6,816 nt of DNA, from positions 1-6,816 of the forward strand of contig JADFXE010000061.1 of NCBI GenBank assembly GCA_015233705.1. Reading direction: 5' to 3'. This document shows positions 1 through 5,452 of this stretch, piece by piece. The stretch is from Candidatus Omnitrophota bacterium. GTDB lineage: Bacteria; Omnitrophota; Koll11; Zapsychrales; Fredricksoniimonadaceae. Position numbers and translations under genes: made by a program. The stretch's first letter is position 1; every line of letters starts with the position of its first letter. Below the pieces are notes generated by a model. It did no database searches. It had not been told where the DNA came from and saw only the letters and a list, made by a program, of their open reading frames with translations.

Positions 1-99
1 CCTTCTGACCAGGCCTCCATAAAAGAAGGCCAAACCTGGCGTCATCAGCATGACCAGCGCTGTTGAGACCAGAACCCATGCTGTATCTCCTGAATTCAT
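1..99 (-). CDS. amtB: Ammonium transporter AmtB, N-terminal 33 codons only (gene continues past the window start)
   Basis: The product is an inner-membrane Amt/Rh-family channel that takes up ammonium. I translated this by hand: the frame opens at ATG 99-97 and runs without a stop to base 1. Residues 3-19 read [17 protein letters not shown], followed by [14 protein letters not shown]. This is the highly conserved first membrane helix of Amt proteins, including the FFYGG(L/M)VR signature. There is no separate signal peptide before it, unlike E. coli AmtB. The start is fixed by AAAGGAG (bases 112-106) six bases upstream. It lies 26 bases after the stop of a 34-codon reading frame, and behind a leader with an ANTAR-type attenuator, which points to nitrogen-dependent expression. 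No glnK precedes it here; one could follow it outside the window. The family call is near certain from the motif despite the short fragment. Confidence 0.93.
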   Translation of the reverse strand, partial: MNSGDTAWVLVSTALVMLMTPGLAFFYGGLVRR

Positions 100-125
100 A
101 AGAAACTCCTTTCTAACCGTTAACC

Positions 126-230
126 TTAATTTAGACCGATAAACATGATACAACGCGGATAAGGGTAATAGATCAACCCCGACAATTCATCCACTGGCGA
201 ATCCCGCCCCAGGAACAATGTTCTTTTCAT
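126..230 (-). CDS. 34-residue small protein or leader peptide between the attenuator and amtB, unknown function
   Basis: I do not recognise this protein. The frame starts at ATG 230-228 and ends at TAA 128-126. A textbook AGGAGG (bases 243-238) lies seven bases before the ATG, which is the main reason to think it is translated. The peptide begins [12 protein letters not shown] and ends [13 protein letters not shown]. It is mildly hydrophobic near the C terminus but too short and polar for a convincing membrane helix. It is not the start of GlnK/PII. It lies downstream of the intrinsic terminator at 326-285 and 26 bases upstream of amtB, so it should share the amtB transcript and could couple translation to it. 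The open frame extends upstream without a stop to 416, but that part overlaps the RNA hairpins and has no ribosome site, so the short start is chosen. It may be a real small protein, a leader peptide or chance. Confidence 0.5.
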   Translation of the reverse strand: MKRTLFLGRDSPVDELSGLIYYPYPRCIMFIGLN

Positions 231-280
231 ATTGCAACCTCCTGTATTACAAAGATTTAGGTAAACTTGACCGCGCAAGA

Positions 281-326
281 CAATAAAAAAGCGCCGATGA
301 CCCACATCTGTGTGGATCAACGGCGC
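281..326 (-). terminator. Intrinsic terminator (attenuator) in the amtB leader
   Basis: Read on the minus strand, GCGCCGUUGAUCCACA (326-311) pairs with UGUGGGUCAUCGGCGC (306-291) around a four-base loop. Of 16 positions, 14 are Watson-Crick, one is a U.G wobble and one a U-U mismatch. Six U residues follow directly (290-285). It stands inside the leader, before the 34-codon ORF and amtB, and not after a gene, so it acts as an attenuator. Its ascending arm shares bases 326-318 with the second ANTAR-type hairpin, so only one of the two structures can form at a time. Confidence 0.88.
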
Positions 327-378
327 CTTTGCCATTGCGTAACAACTTTGTTTTATCTGTCTCGGGCGGCTCTGCCCG
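318..378 (-). promoter_or_regulatory. ANTAR-type tandem hexaloop RNA motif (antiterminator) upstream of amtB
   Basis: Two hairpins with six-base loops lie in tandem on the minus strand. P1 (378-363) is a 5-bp stem CGGGC/GCCCG with loop AGAGCC. P2 (337-318) is a 7-bp stem CAAUGGC/GCCGUUG (one U.G) with loop AAAGGC. Both loops have A at position 1 and G at position 4, the two bases known to be invariant in RNAs bound by ANTAR-domain antiterminators such as NasR and EutV. The 3' half of P2 is also the start of the terminator arm, so stabilising P2 blocks termination. This is the accepted ANTAR mechanism. The linker between P1 and P2 is 25 bases, longer than in the compact examples I recall, which is the weakest part of the match. 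The inference is that an ANTAR protein, possibly phosphorylated in response to nitrogen status, allows read-through into amtB. No such regulator is in the window. Confidence 0.82.
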
Positions 379-386
379 TTACATTC

Positions 387-407
387 ATTGGGCCTTTTCG
401 GCCCAAT
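387..407 (-). promoter_or_regulatory. Additional perfect stem-loop at the 5' side of the amtB leader
   Basis: AUUGGGCC and GGCCCAAU form a perfect 8-bp stem closing a GAAAA loop. It lies eight bases before P1 of the ANTAR-type motif and about 35 bases after the predicted transcription start. It has no U-run after it, so it is not a terminator. The loop has five bases and not the A1/G4 hexaloop, so it is not a third ANTAR site. It may protect the 5' end of the transcript or position the downstream hairpins. Confidence 0.55.
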
Positions 408-437
408 TCGTCCCAATAATAGATGCGTTGGGGCGCA

Positions 438-460
438 GTGTTATTCTAAATATAGAACAC
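438..460. repeat. Imperfect palindrome overlapping the -10 box (possible operator)
   Basis: GTGTTATTCTA and TAGAACAC flank AATA to give a bulged inverted repeat covering the predicted -10 box and transcription start of the amtB promoter. The position would suit a repressor site, and the very 5' end of the transcript could also fold. The AT content of a -10 region makes chance symmetry likely enough to keep confidence low. Confidence 0.3.
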
Positions 461-496
461 TACCGGAAGAATGCAAGAACTTTTTTGAACTTTTTT
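449..496 (-). promoter_or_regulatory. Sigma70-type promoter with phased A-tract upstream element for the amtB leader
   Basis: On the minus strand a -35 box TTGCAT (476-471) and a -10 box TATATT (454-449) are 16 bases apart, giving a predicted start near base 442. Just upstream of the -35, two tandem copies of AAAAAAGTTC (496-487 and 486-477) place A6 tracts exactly one helical turn apart, as in UP elements or curved promoter DNA. The promoter lies in the gap after truD and before the structured leader, where one is needed. No GG-N10-GC sigma54 signature was found in this gap. Confidence 0.6.
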
Positions 497-533
497 CATT
501 CTCCGTCGGAAAATGGCATGAAAAAACGTCTGA

Positions 534-1727
534 TCACGCCTTCCTAACATCCTCTACGACAAAAGGCCTGGCAAAAATGCGCTTGATGAACATGGTGGCA
601 TAGCTTCCCCGCGGCAAAGAGAACTCCAGCAAAACCTTTCTCTTCCCGGCGTAAAGCTCATCCGCGTCGATCTTGACCGCAACATCCTTGGGCTTGATCA
701 GGACCTTTCTCGGCGTAGGCTTGAAAAAGACCTTGCGCGTCTTCATCTTATTGAAAATGTTCGGCTGAAGCTCGTTCTCAGTCAGGACCTTTTCGTAGAT
801 CTTCCCCACGATCTTGTCTGGCATCTGGGCCTTGGCCGCCGGATGCACGACCGTCATGTCTTTGAGGTACTCATGATCGTGCGGGCTGAGCTTTTCAAAA
901 AAGATATAGTCACCGGCGACACCATCATAGACGCACTGCGCCCAATGACGATTGATGAGCAGGCGCCGCACCACCTCGTTCCAAAGGAATGACTGATAGG
1001 CGCTGATCGCCATGTGCAGGTCTTCGGGCGGAATATCCTCAATGAGACTGAGCATGCCGCGGGGATCATTGACCAGGCGGGCAAAGACGCGCTTTTCAAA
1101 TGACGTCTTGGCCATGCCCAAGCACGCCTGCCAATCCTTCCAATGCTGATCAAAGAAAGCCTTGCGGGCCTTCTCTTCTTTTTTGTCCTCCGGATGGGTT
1201 GAGGACAGATAAGCCTTGAGAACGCCATTGAAATGCCCCTTAAGAAGCCGATCAGCCAGGAATCCCTGCTTGGGGTCGTAGCCGCCGAAACGCTGATCAT
1301 CAAAATAATTCACGAATCCGGCGCGGGTGACATTGTCACAGGCATCTCTCGCCGCACCGGCCTGATCTTCATTCAGATCGCGGACAACGGTTTTAAAGAG
1401 ATTGGCCTCGATCGCGTCCGGCCCCATCGGCCGGTCGGTATATCCGAGGAAGTCCAGCGCAATATCTTTCAGCTCCAGACACTTCTCGCGGCCGCCACGA
1501 ATGGTGATCCACTGGGTCGTCAGACCCCAGCGGTCTTTCTTGCCGCCGTAGGCGCAATCGCCGTAACGCAGGTCCCAGGCCCGGGATATCTGCCGGATAG
1601 CATCGACCGTGTTCCAGCCGCGCTTCTTTAATTTATAAACAGCGAATGGCCCGACCTCAAGACGAGGTAAATTGGCTTTTTCTTCGACAATAAAATCTTC
1701 CGGCTGGCACTTGATCTTGATTTTCAT
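534..1727 (-). CDS. truD: tRNA pseudouridine(13) synthase TruD
   Basis: TruD converts uridine 13 of certain tRNAs (tRNA-Glu in E. coli) to pseudouridine in the cytoplasm. The 397-residue product has the family features in order: the N-terminal PEDFIVEE (residues 9-16), the catalytic motif GGKKDRWGLTTQ (61-72) with the catalytic aspartate at D65, the NYFDDQRFGG motif (140-149), the segment YQSFLWNEVVRRLL in the TRUD insertion domain, and the C-terminal FSLPRGSYATM (369-379). Length is slightly above the E. coli enzyme (about 350) and usual for other bacterial members. I chose ATG 1727-1725 because the conserved sequence begins directly there; an in-frame TTG at 1751 would add eight residues with no better ribosome site. 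It sits 117 bases after the Met-rich protein gene, and no clear promoter or terminator of its own is visible. Confidence 0.93.
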   Translation of the reverse strand: MKIKIKCQPEDFIVEEKANLPRLEVGPFAVYKLKKRGWNTVDAIRQISRAWDLRYGDCAYGGKKDRWGLTTQWITIRGGREKCLELKDIALDFLGYTDRPMGPDAIEANLFKTVVRDLNEDQAGAARDACDNVTRAGFVNYFDDQRFGGYDPKQGFLADRLLKGHFNGVLKAYLSSTHPEDKKEEKARKAFFDQHWKDWQACLGMAKTSFEKRVFARLVNDPRGMLSLIEDIPPEDLHMAISAYQSFLWNEVVRRLLINRHWAQCVYDGVAGDYIFFEKLSPHDHEYLKDMTVVHPAAKAQMPDKIVGKIYEKVLTENELQPNIFNKMKTRKVFFKPTPRKVLIKPKDVAVKIDADELYAGKRKVLLEFSLPRGSYATMFIKRIFARPFVVEDVRKA

Positions 1728-1844
1728 AAACTTTGTATCCCAAAACGCCAAGCTATCCCGCCTGTTTTCATCCTTAAATTAAAATGCAGGATGCACAAAG
1801 GTAACACTAATTAAAGCAAAGGTCAAACAATAGGACCAGCCCCT

Positions 1845-2222
1845 TTACTTCTGGGACGTCGAAGCCTCTGTCTTCATTCTTCCCATGATCGGGCACATCT
1901 TGTCGCTCATCATCATGTTCATGCCTTCAGGGGCAGCCGGATCGATCTGGACTTCCTTGATAAGGTTAAGATCTCTGTCGAACTTCCGGAGCTTACCGGC
2001 GCTCAGGACGATCACGCCGCCATCGGATGTTGCGACCATGGAAGCCGGCGAGCAGCGCATCTGCGGGCCGTGATTCATCTTCTTTTCCAGATGCATCCTG
2101 GGCATCTCCATCCCCGCATCATTGAGCAGGACATCCATGGAACTCTCCTCGTGAGTCCCTTCAGCCCGGACAGGAAAAGCAAAACACAAGACCAGCGCTG
2201 CACTCCAAAAAATTTTTTTCAT
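1845..2222 (-). CDS. Secreted methionine-rich small protein, possible metal (copper) binding
   Basis: No named family is recognised. The 125-residue product starts with a clear signal peptide: KK, then a hydrophobic run to residue 17 and a probable cut after PVRA (20). The mature part has 14 methionines in 105 residues, in two clusters: MEMPRMHLEKKM (38-49) with HGPQMRC, and GMNMMMSDKMCPIMGRM (100-116). There are two cysteines (57, 110) and histidines at 44 and 51. Met/His/Cys clusters of this kind occur in periplasmic copper-handling proteins, so metal binding is a reasonable inference, not shown. The middle (66-93) reads like one beta-propeller blade (DGGVIVLSAGKLRKFD). The start ATG 2222-2220 has AAAGGAA five bases upstream. 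It begins 42 bases after the deacetylase gene and probably shares its transcript. Confidence 0.72.
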   Translation of the reverse strand: MKKIFWSAALVLCFAFPVRAEGTHEESSMDVLLNDAGMEMPRMHLEKKMNHGPQMRCSPASMVATSDGGVIVLSAGKLRKFDRDLNLIKEVQIDPAAPEGMNMMMSDKMCPIMGRMKTEASTSQK

Positions 2223-2264
2223 AAAAATTCCTTTCTTTTGTGTACAGTTTGCAAAGACAGCTGC

Positions 2265-3653
2265 CTATCGCGCCCATTCAACATGGACATTTTTTTCGCT
2301 CGAACCAACGTCAACGCACGAATAACCGCTCCCACAGGAATACGCCTTTAACGCTTGACCATCGGCTGTTTTCGCCGACCTCACCACTGACCCAGGATCT
2401 TTCATTCTTAAAGCCACGGTTAAAGGCGCAGAGAAATCCTTCTCTGGCCCTTTGTTATGCAAAATAAAATCCACGGCATCAGCGGTCTGGTCTCTGACTT
2501 CAATCTCCGTTTGAGAACGCAAAGACAAATACTCAAAGACCTTTGAAAAAGTATCCACCCAAACATCATTCGACTTTGAGCGAATATAAGATAAGTGCGC
2601 ATCCAGCAGACTAGACGTCAACGGTTTATACGATTTACCCCCCTTGGCATCAACTCCATGGCATTCAGCGATCAGCCATAAACGCCTCTCAAGCCCGATA
2701 TCCACAAGTCGGTTGGCCGTCTCCAGCGAAAACTTCGGACCGCCGTAAACAATAACAGCTGTTTGTTTGTAGACCGAACGCAAGAAATCCGGTTTTCGAA
2801 TGGCCTTGTGTGTTTTCAAAACCCAATTAACAGCTTCATCTGTATAAGCGTCAAAAGGAAACACATACGCGCTCACCGGATGGCCGGTATTCTTTTCAAT
2901 AAGCGCCTTGGCTTCGTCTAGTGTCTTGAAATCATCGCCATGCATTTCTCTGGCGCTGCGATGGTACATCGAATGATTGGCAATTTCAAAACCACGGTCC
3001 GCGGCATCTTTCCACTCATGCCAACTCCCTCTATACGGGTCATTATCTGTCTCAGCGACTTGAGCAGCAATAACCGGAATCGTCGCTCGAAACCCGGCTT
3101 TCTCAAATATGGGAAGAGCAATGTGGTAAGCGCTCGATTCTCCATCGTCAAACATGAAAGACATCGCCATCTTCTTATTTTGAGGAAACGGGGTAATAAA
3201 GAGATCCTCCGGGGATGTCTCCGATGGCAATGCGGCAAGGCTCGGATCATCCAGCGTTTCCACAATAGCGTCAAAGGATGGAAAAGACAGTCCGGCCCTC
3301 TCCAGCACATCATACATTTTCCCTTCTTGTCCGGTCACAAGGTAAGTTTTTGCCAGAAGTCCATACGCCTGTGTATTCCTCGGAAAAACTTTGACCGCTA
3401 TTTCAAGCTTCTCGATTGCCTCCTCGATCTTCCTCGCCTTGATCCTCTGCACCCCTTCTGCTGTCAGCTTCTCTGAAGTTTTCCTGCTTTCGACAACAGA
3501 GCTTTCGCTATAACGCTCTGGACGTTCTTTGAGTGTCCAAGATTCCATTTCCCCATAGACACTCCTGCGTCCCAACTGCCAAGAAAGAGCCATTAAAAGA
3601 AATATCAGCAGCACTCCGGTAAATGCCAAAAAACGTTTTTTAGCAGTAGTCAT
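2265..3653 (-). CDS. Membrane-anchored TPR and polysaccharide deacetylase (NodB-fold, CE4) protein
   Basis: This is a predicted carbohydrate N-deacetylase acting outside the inner membrane on a cell-surface or wall polymer; the substrate is unknown. The 462-residue product has an N-terminal membrane anchor (about 8-27), a tetratricopeptide-like helical stretch (about 62-125, with EEAIEKLEIAVKVFPRN typical of TPR helices), then the NodB domain (about 160-375). CE4 motifs are visible: FDDG (168-171, D169 base and D170 metal ligand), HSMYH (227-231, metal ligands H227 and H231), FPFDAY (265-270, motif 3 region without the classical Arg) and ECHG (H332, probable motif 5 histidine). A beta-rich C-terminal tail with two cysteines (440, 446) follows. 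The start ATG 3653-3651 has GGAAGG nearby and gives the anchor intact. The ATG overlaps the stop of an IS3 transposase remnant (ATGA), which suggests its native upstream region was replaced. Confidence 0.85.
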   Translation of the reverse strand: MTTAKKRFLAFTGVLLIFLLMALSWQLGRRSVYGEMESWTLKERPERYSESSVVESRKTSEKLTAEGVQRIKARKIEEAIEKLEIAVKVFPRNTQAYGLLAKTYLVTGQEGKMYDVLERAGLSFPSFDAIVETLDDPSLAALPSETSPEDLFITPFPQNKKMAMSFMFDDGESSAYHIALPIFEKAGFRATIPVIAAQVAETDNDPYRGSWHEWKDAADRGFEIANHSMYHRSAREMHGDDFKTLDEAKALIEKNTGHPVSAYVFPFDAYTDEAVNWVLKTHKAIRKPDFLRSVYKQTAVIVYGGPKFSLETANRLVDIGLERRLWLIAECHGVDAKGGKSYKPLTSSLLDAHLSYIRSKSNDVWVDTFSKVFEYLSLRSQTEIEVRDQTADAVDFILHNKGPEKDFSAPLTVALRMKDPGSVVRSAKTADGQALKAYSCGSGYSCVDVGSSEKNVHVEWAR

Positions 3654-3778
3654 TTATCAACCTTCCCCATTCCTGTGGATACTTTGTTCGACAGAATTGC
3701 CTGTTTTTCATATTCAAAAGGACCCAAGCAGCCAAGCGTTGCGTGAGCCCGCTTGCGATTATAATAAGTCTCAGGCCA
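3650..3778 (-). pseudogene. IS3-family transposase (OrfB) C-terminal remnant
   Basis: Reading the minus strand from base 3778 gives 42 codons and TGA (3652-3650). The first residues, WPETYYNRKRAHATLG, followed by CLGPFEYEKQA, match the family ending YNxxRxHxxLGxxxPxxFE of IS3-type integrase-core transposases, which lies after the third catalytic residue. Everything upstream, including the whole catalytic core, is missing. The frame is open but starts inside the 3' end of the flavoprotein gene (8-base overlap, different frame), so the break is near 3770-3780. At the other side its stop overlaps the ATG of the deacetylase gene. I see no IS terminal inverted repeat or target duplication. It marks an old insertion followed by deletion and probably carries no function beyond possible translational coupling. 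Confidence 0.8.
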
Positions 3779-4343
3779 CTGTCTGCCCCAGGGCAAATGC
3801 CTTGTCCCTGGCGCCAGACACATTCTTCACCTCACCCGAGACGCCGGCATTGGGGACCAGGAGTGACTCAAACACCATGCCCGTATAACTGGCGGTCAGG
3901 GAGAACGGCTTTTCAAAGGCCTCCAGCCCCTCATCCTCAAAGGCGCTGCCGATCAGGACAAAAGTCTTGCCCTTAAGCGGCGTCTTCATGGTGCCGGCGG
4001 CATTGTCCCATTTGTACAGCGAGAACATCCGGTCAAAGATGACCTTGAGCTGCGCGCTGGGACCGTAAAAATAGAGCGGCGTGGCCATGACAATGACATC
4101 AACCTCAGCCATCCGGTTCAGAACTTTCCGGCCGTCGTCATTGATCACACATTCATATTTTTCCGCTGTCTGGCAAGAACGGCAGGACAGACAACCCACG
4201 CTTTTGTATTTAAGAAAAGCCGCTGAAACAACCGCGACGTTCGCGCCCTTGGCGCGCGCGCCGTCAGCAAACCAGCTGACCAGCGTTGCCGTATTTCCTT
4301 CCCGCTTGGGACTTCCGGAAACAACCAGGATATTCTTGGACAT
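3771..4343 (-). CDS. Flavodoxin-fold NAD(P)H-dependent FMN reductase / iron-sulfur flavoprotein-like
   Basis: This is a cytoplasmic flavoprotein of the NADPH-dependent FMN reductase / Isf group, about 190 residues. The start reads MSKNILVVSGSPKREGNT, the FMN phosphate-binding loop of this group. A cysteine cluster GCLSCRSC (50-57) plus C65 gives C-x2-C-x2-C-x7-C, the compact motif that holds the 4Fe-4S cluster in archaeal and bacterial iron-sulfur flavoproteins. TPLYFYGPSAQLKVIFDRM (88-106) is the second flavin-contact and dimer segment. A 4Fe-4S cluster is inferred, since many relatives keep these cysteines without proof. I chose ATG 4343-4341 because homology begins there; the longer frame up to 4436 overlaps znuB. 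It begins 8 bases after the znuB stop, so it is the last gene of the importer operon. Its end overlaps a transposase remnant, so the native C terminus may have been altered by a few residues. Confidence 0.85.
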   Translation of the reverse strand: MSKNILVVSGSPKREGNTATLVSWFADGARAKGANVAVVSAAFLKYKSVGCLSCRSCQTAEKYECVINDDGRKVLNRMAEVDVIVMATPLYFYGPSAQLKVIFDRMFSLYKWDNAAGTMKTPLKGKTFVLIGSAFEDEGLEAFEKPFSLTASYTGMVFESLLVPNAGVSGEVKNVSGARDKAFALGQTVA

Positions 4344-4351
4344 AAATCGAC

Positions 4352-5164
4352 CTAACCTTTCTTGCGCAGGAAAAAGACCGCCACAAAGATCAAAAAGTTG
4401 ACGAACACGATCGTCGCCCCTGAGGGGAGATCGCAAAGATAGGACACAAAAATGCCGACGACAACGGAAACGACCGCAAAGACAGTGGCCAGCAGGATCG
4501 CGGTCTTGAACTTCCTCGCCACAAAAAGTGCGCTCACCGCTGGAAAGACGATCAGGCTCGAGACCAGCATGGTCCCCACCACCTTGATCCCCAAGACCAC
4601 GGTCAACGCGGTCAGGACAACAAGGACCTTGTTCACCAGCCCGGTCTTCACGCCTGACACCTGGGCATGGTCCTGGTCAAAGCTCACGGCGAAAAGATCA
4701 TGATAAAAGAAGGTGACCGCGCCCACGATCAGAAGCGACAATCCAACGGACAGCGTGACTTCCGCCTGGCTCACAGTCAGAATGTTACCGAACAGGTAAC
4801 TGAAAAGATCGACATTAAACCCGCCGGCAACGCTGGCGATCAAGACACCGGTCGCGATCCCCATCGCCGACAGAAGCCCGACAGCCGCATCCCCGTAGAC
4901 CAAAGAACGGTCGGTCAGCCGCAGGACGCCGAGCGAGGCCAGGACAACCAAAGGCAGGGACACAAAGATCGGTGTGACCTTGACCAGAAGGCCGATAGCG
5001 ATCGTGGCAAAGCTGACATGCGCTAGTCCGTCGCCTATAAGGGCAAAGCGCCGCAGAACCAAAAAAACCCCCAGAAAGGCGCAGGACACGGCCACAAAAC
5101 AGCCGGCCAGCATGGCCCGTTGGATAAAAGCAAATTGTAGCGCTTCATGAAGTTGTTGAAACAT
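4352..5164 (-). CDS. znuB: Metal (zinc/manganese) ABC transporter permease, ZnuB-like
   Basis: This is the inner-membrane permease of an ABC-3 family metal importer. The 270-residue product is almost entirely hydrophobic, with about eight to nine membrane segments. The order of conserved parts fits ZnuB/MntB: LGVFLVLRRFALIGDGLAHVSFA (31-53) near the N terminus, GGFNVDLFSYLFGNIL (114-129), and VVGTMLVSSLIVFPAVSALFVARKF in the C-terminal half, the usual GxxLVxxLLxxPAAxA segment. Length is typical. The start ATG 5164-5162 has a weak GGGG about six bases upstream. In the same operon, znuC lies upstream but is separated by 356 bases containing a long inverted-repeat element, while the flavoprotein follows after 8 bases. 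Zinc is the likely substrate from the ZnuA relative next door, but manganese or iron cannot be excluded. Confidence 0.92.
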   Translation of the reverse strand: MFQQLHEALQFAFIQRAMLAGCFVAVSCAFLGVFLVLRRFALIGDGLAHVSFATIAIGLLVKVTPIFVSLPLVVLASLGVLRLTDRSLVYGDAAVGLLSAMGIATGVLIASVAGGFNVDLFSYLFGNILTVSQAEVTLSVGLSLLIVGAVTFFYHDLFAVSFDQDHAQVSGVKTGLVNKVLVVLTALTVVLGIKVVGTMLVSSLIVFPAVSALFVARKFKTAILLATVFAVVSVVVGIFVSYLCDLPSGATIVFVNFLIFVAVFFLRKKG

Positions 5165-5235
5165 GGAAACCCCGCGGGTAAAGCTCGTGTTAACTTTATT
5201 TGCTGGTTCTTTGAAATTTTGTATAGGTAGCTTAC

Positions 5236-5333
5236 GAGGCCATGAAAGGGGTTTTGTCGTTCAGCTCGCCCCGCTTTTTCTGGATCAAAGGTAAGCGGGG
5301 CTCAATTCACTCCCAAACCCCTTTCATGGCCTC
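5236..5333. repeat. First hairpin arm of the element (19-bp perfect stem with inner 9-bp stem)
   Basis: The arms GAGGCCATGAAAGGGGTTT and AAACCCCTTTCATGGCCTC (5236-5254, 5315-5333) are perfect reverse complements. Inside, GCCCCGCTT (5268-5276) pairs with AAGCGGGGC (5293-5301). GGTAG (5226-5230) could also pair with CTACC (5332-5336) across a bulge, in competition with the terminal repeat. No U-run follows on either strand, so it is not an ordinary terminator. Confidence 0.85.
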
Positions 5334-5350
5334 TACCACATCTTTTTGTG

Positions 5351-5452
5351 TGTCAGCGGTTGGGATGGTTTATGAGCGAATGGAGCCCGACCTACAATCT
5401 TCCAGGGAAAGGGCGGGCGATTTGAGCGAATAAGCCGTCCCGGCCGCTGACA
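5351..5452. repeat. Second hairpin arm of the element (22-bp stem with four G.U pairs and inner stem)
   Basis: Bases 5351-5372 pair with 5431-5452 over 22 positions. Eighteen are Watson-Crick and four are T opposite G, always with T in the left arm. As plus-strand RNA every position pairs; as minus-strand RNA four A.C mismatches result. An inner stem GCCCG (5385-5389) with CGGGC (5414-5418) extends past one mismatch. A 9-base direct repeat TGAGCGAAT occurs at 5373-5381 and 5423-5431, just inside the stem, the second copy sharing base 5431 with the right arm. Confidence 0.8.

Noticed and set aside
281..340. Glutamine riboswitch or other metabolite riboswitch for the amtB leader
   Set aside because: The paired A1/G4 hexaloops and the overlap of the second hairpin with the terminator fit the ANTAR motif; I see no conserved riboswitch junction.
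126..416. 96-codon form of the small ORF upstream of amtB
   Set aside because: The extra N-terminal part runs through the ANTAR hairpins and the terminator and has no ribosome site; the ATG at 230 has an ideal one.
491..526. Inverted repeat TTTTTTCAT / ATGAAAAAA with inner TCCG-T-CGGA just after truD, as a terminator
   Set aside because: The stem is AT-rich and no U-run follows it on either strand. It overlaps the A-tracts assigned to the amtB promoter, so the symmetry is better explained by those tracts.
231..530. Sigma54 promoter upstream of amtB
   Set aside because: A search by eye for GG-N10-GC on the minus strand gave no match in a suitable place; a sigma70-type pair fits better.
1233..1631. 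Plus-strand open frame (132 codons)
   Set aside because: It is antisense to the conserved core of truD and shows no motif or ribosome site worth noting.
1752..1844. Promoter or terminator between the Met-rich gene and truD
   Set aside because: A TTGACC-like box is present but no good -10 at the right spacing, and no stem with a U-run was found.
2940..3476. Long plus-strand open frame (178 codons)
   Set aside because: It lies opposite the deacetylase gene, has no recognisable motif, and its existence follows from the codon use of the real gene.
5242..5433. Plus-strand 63-codon frame inside the inverted-repeat element
   Set aside because: It runs through both hairpin arms, has no ribosome site, and its codons are dictated by the palindromes.
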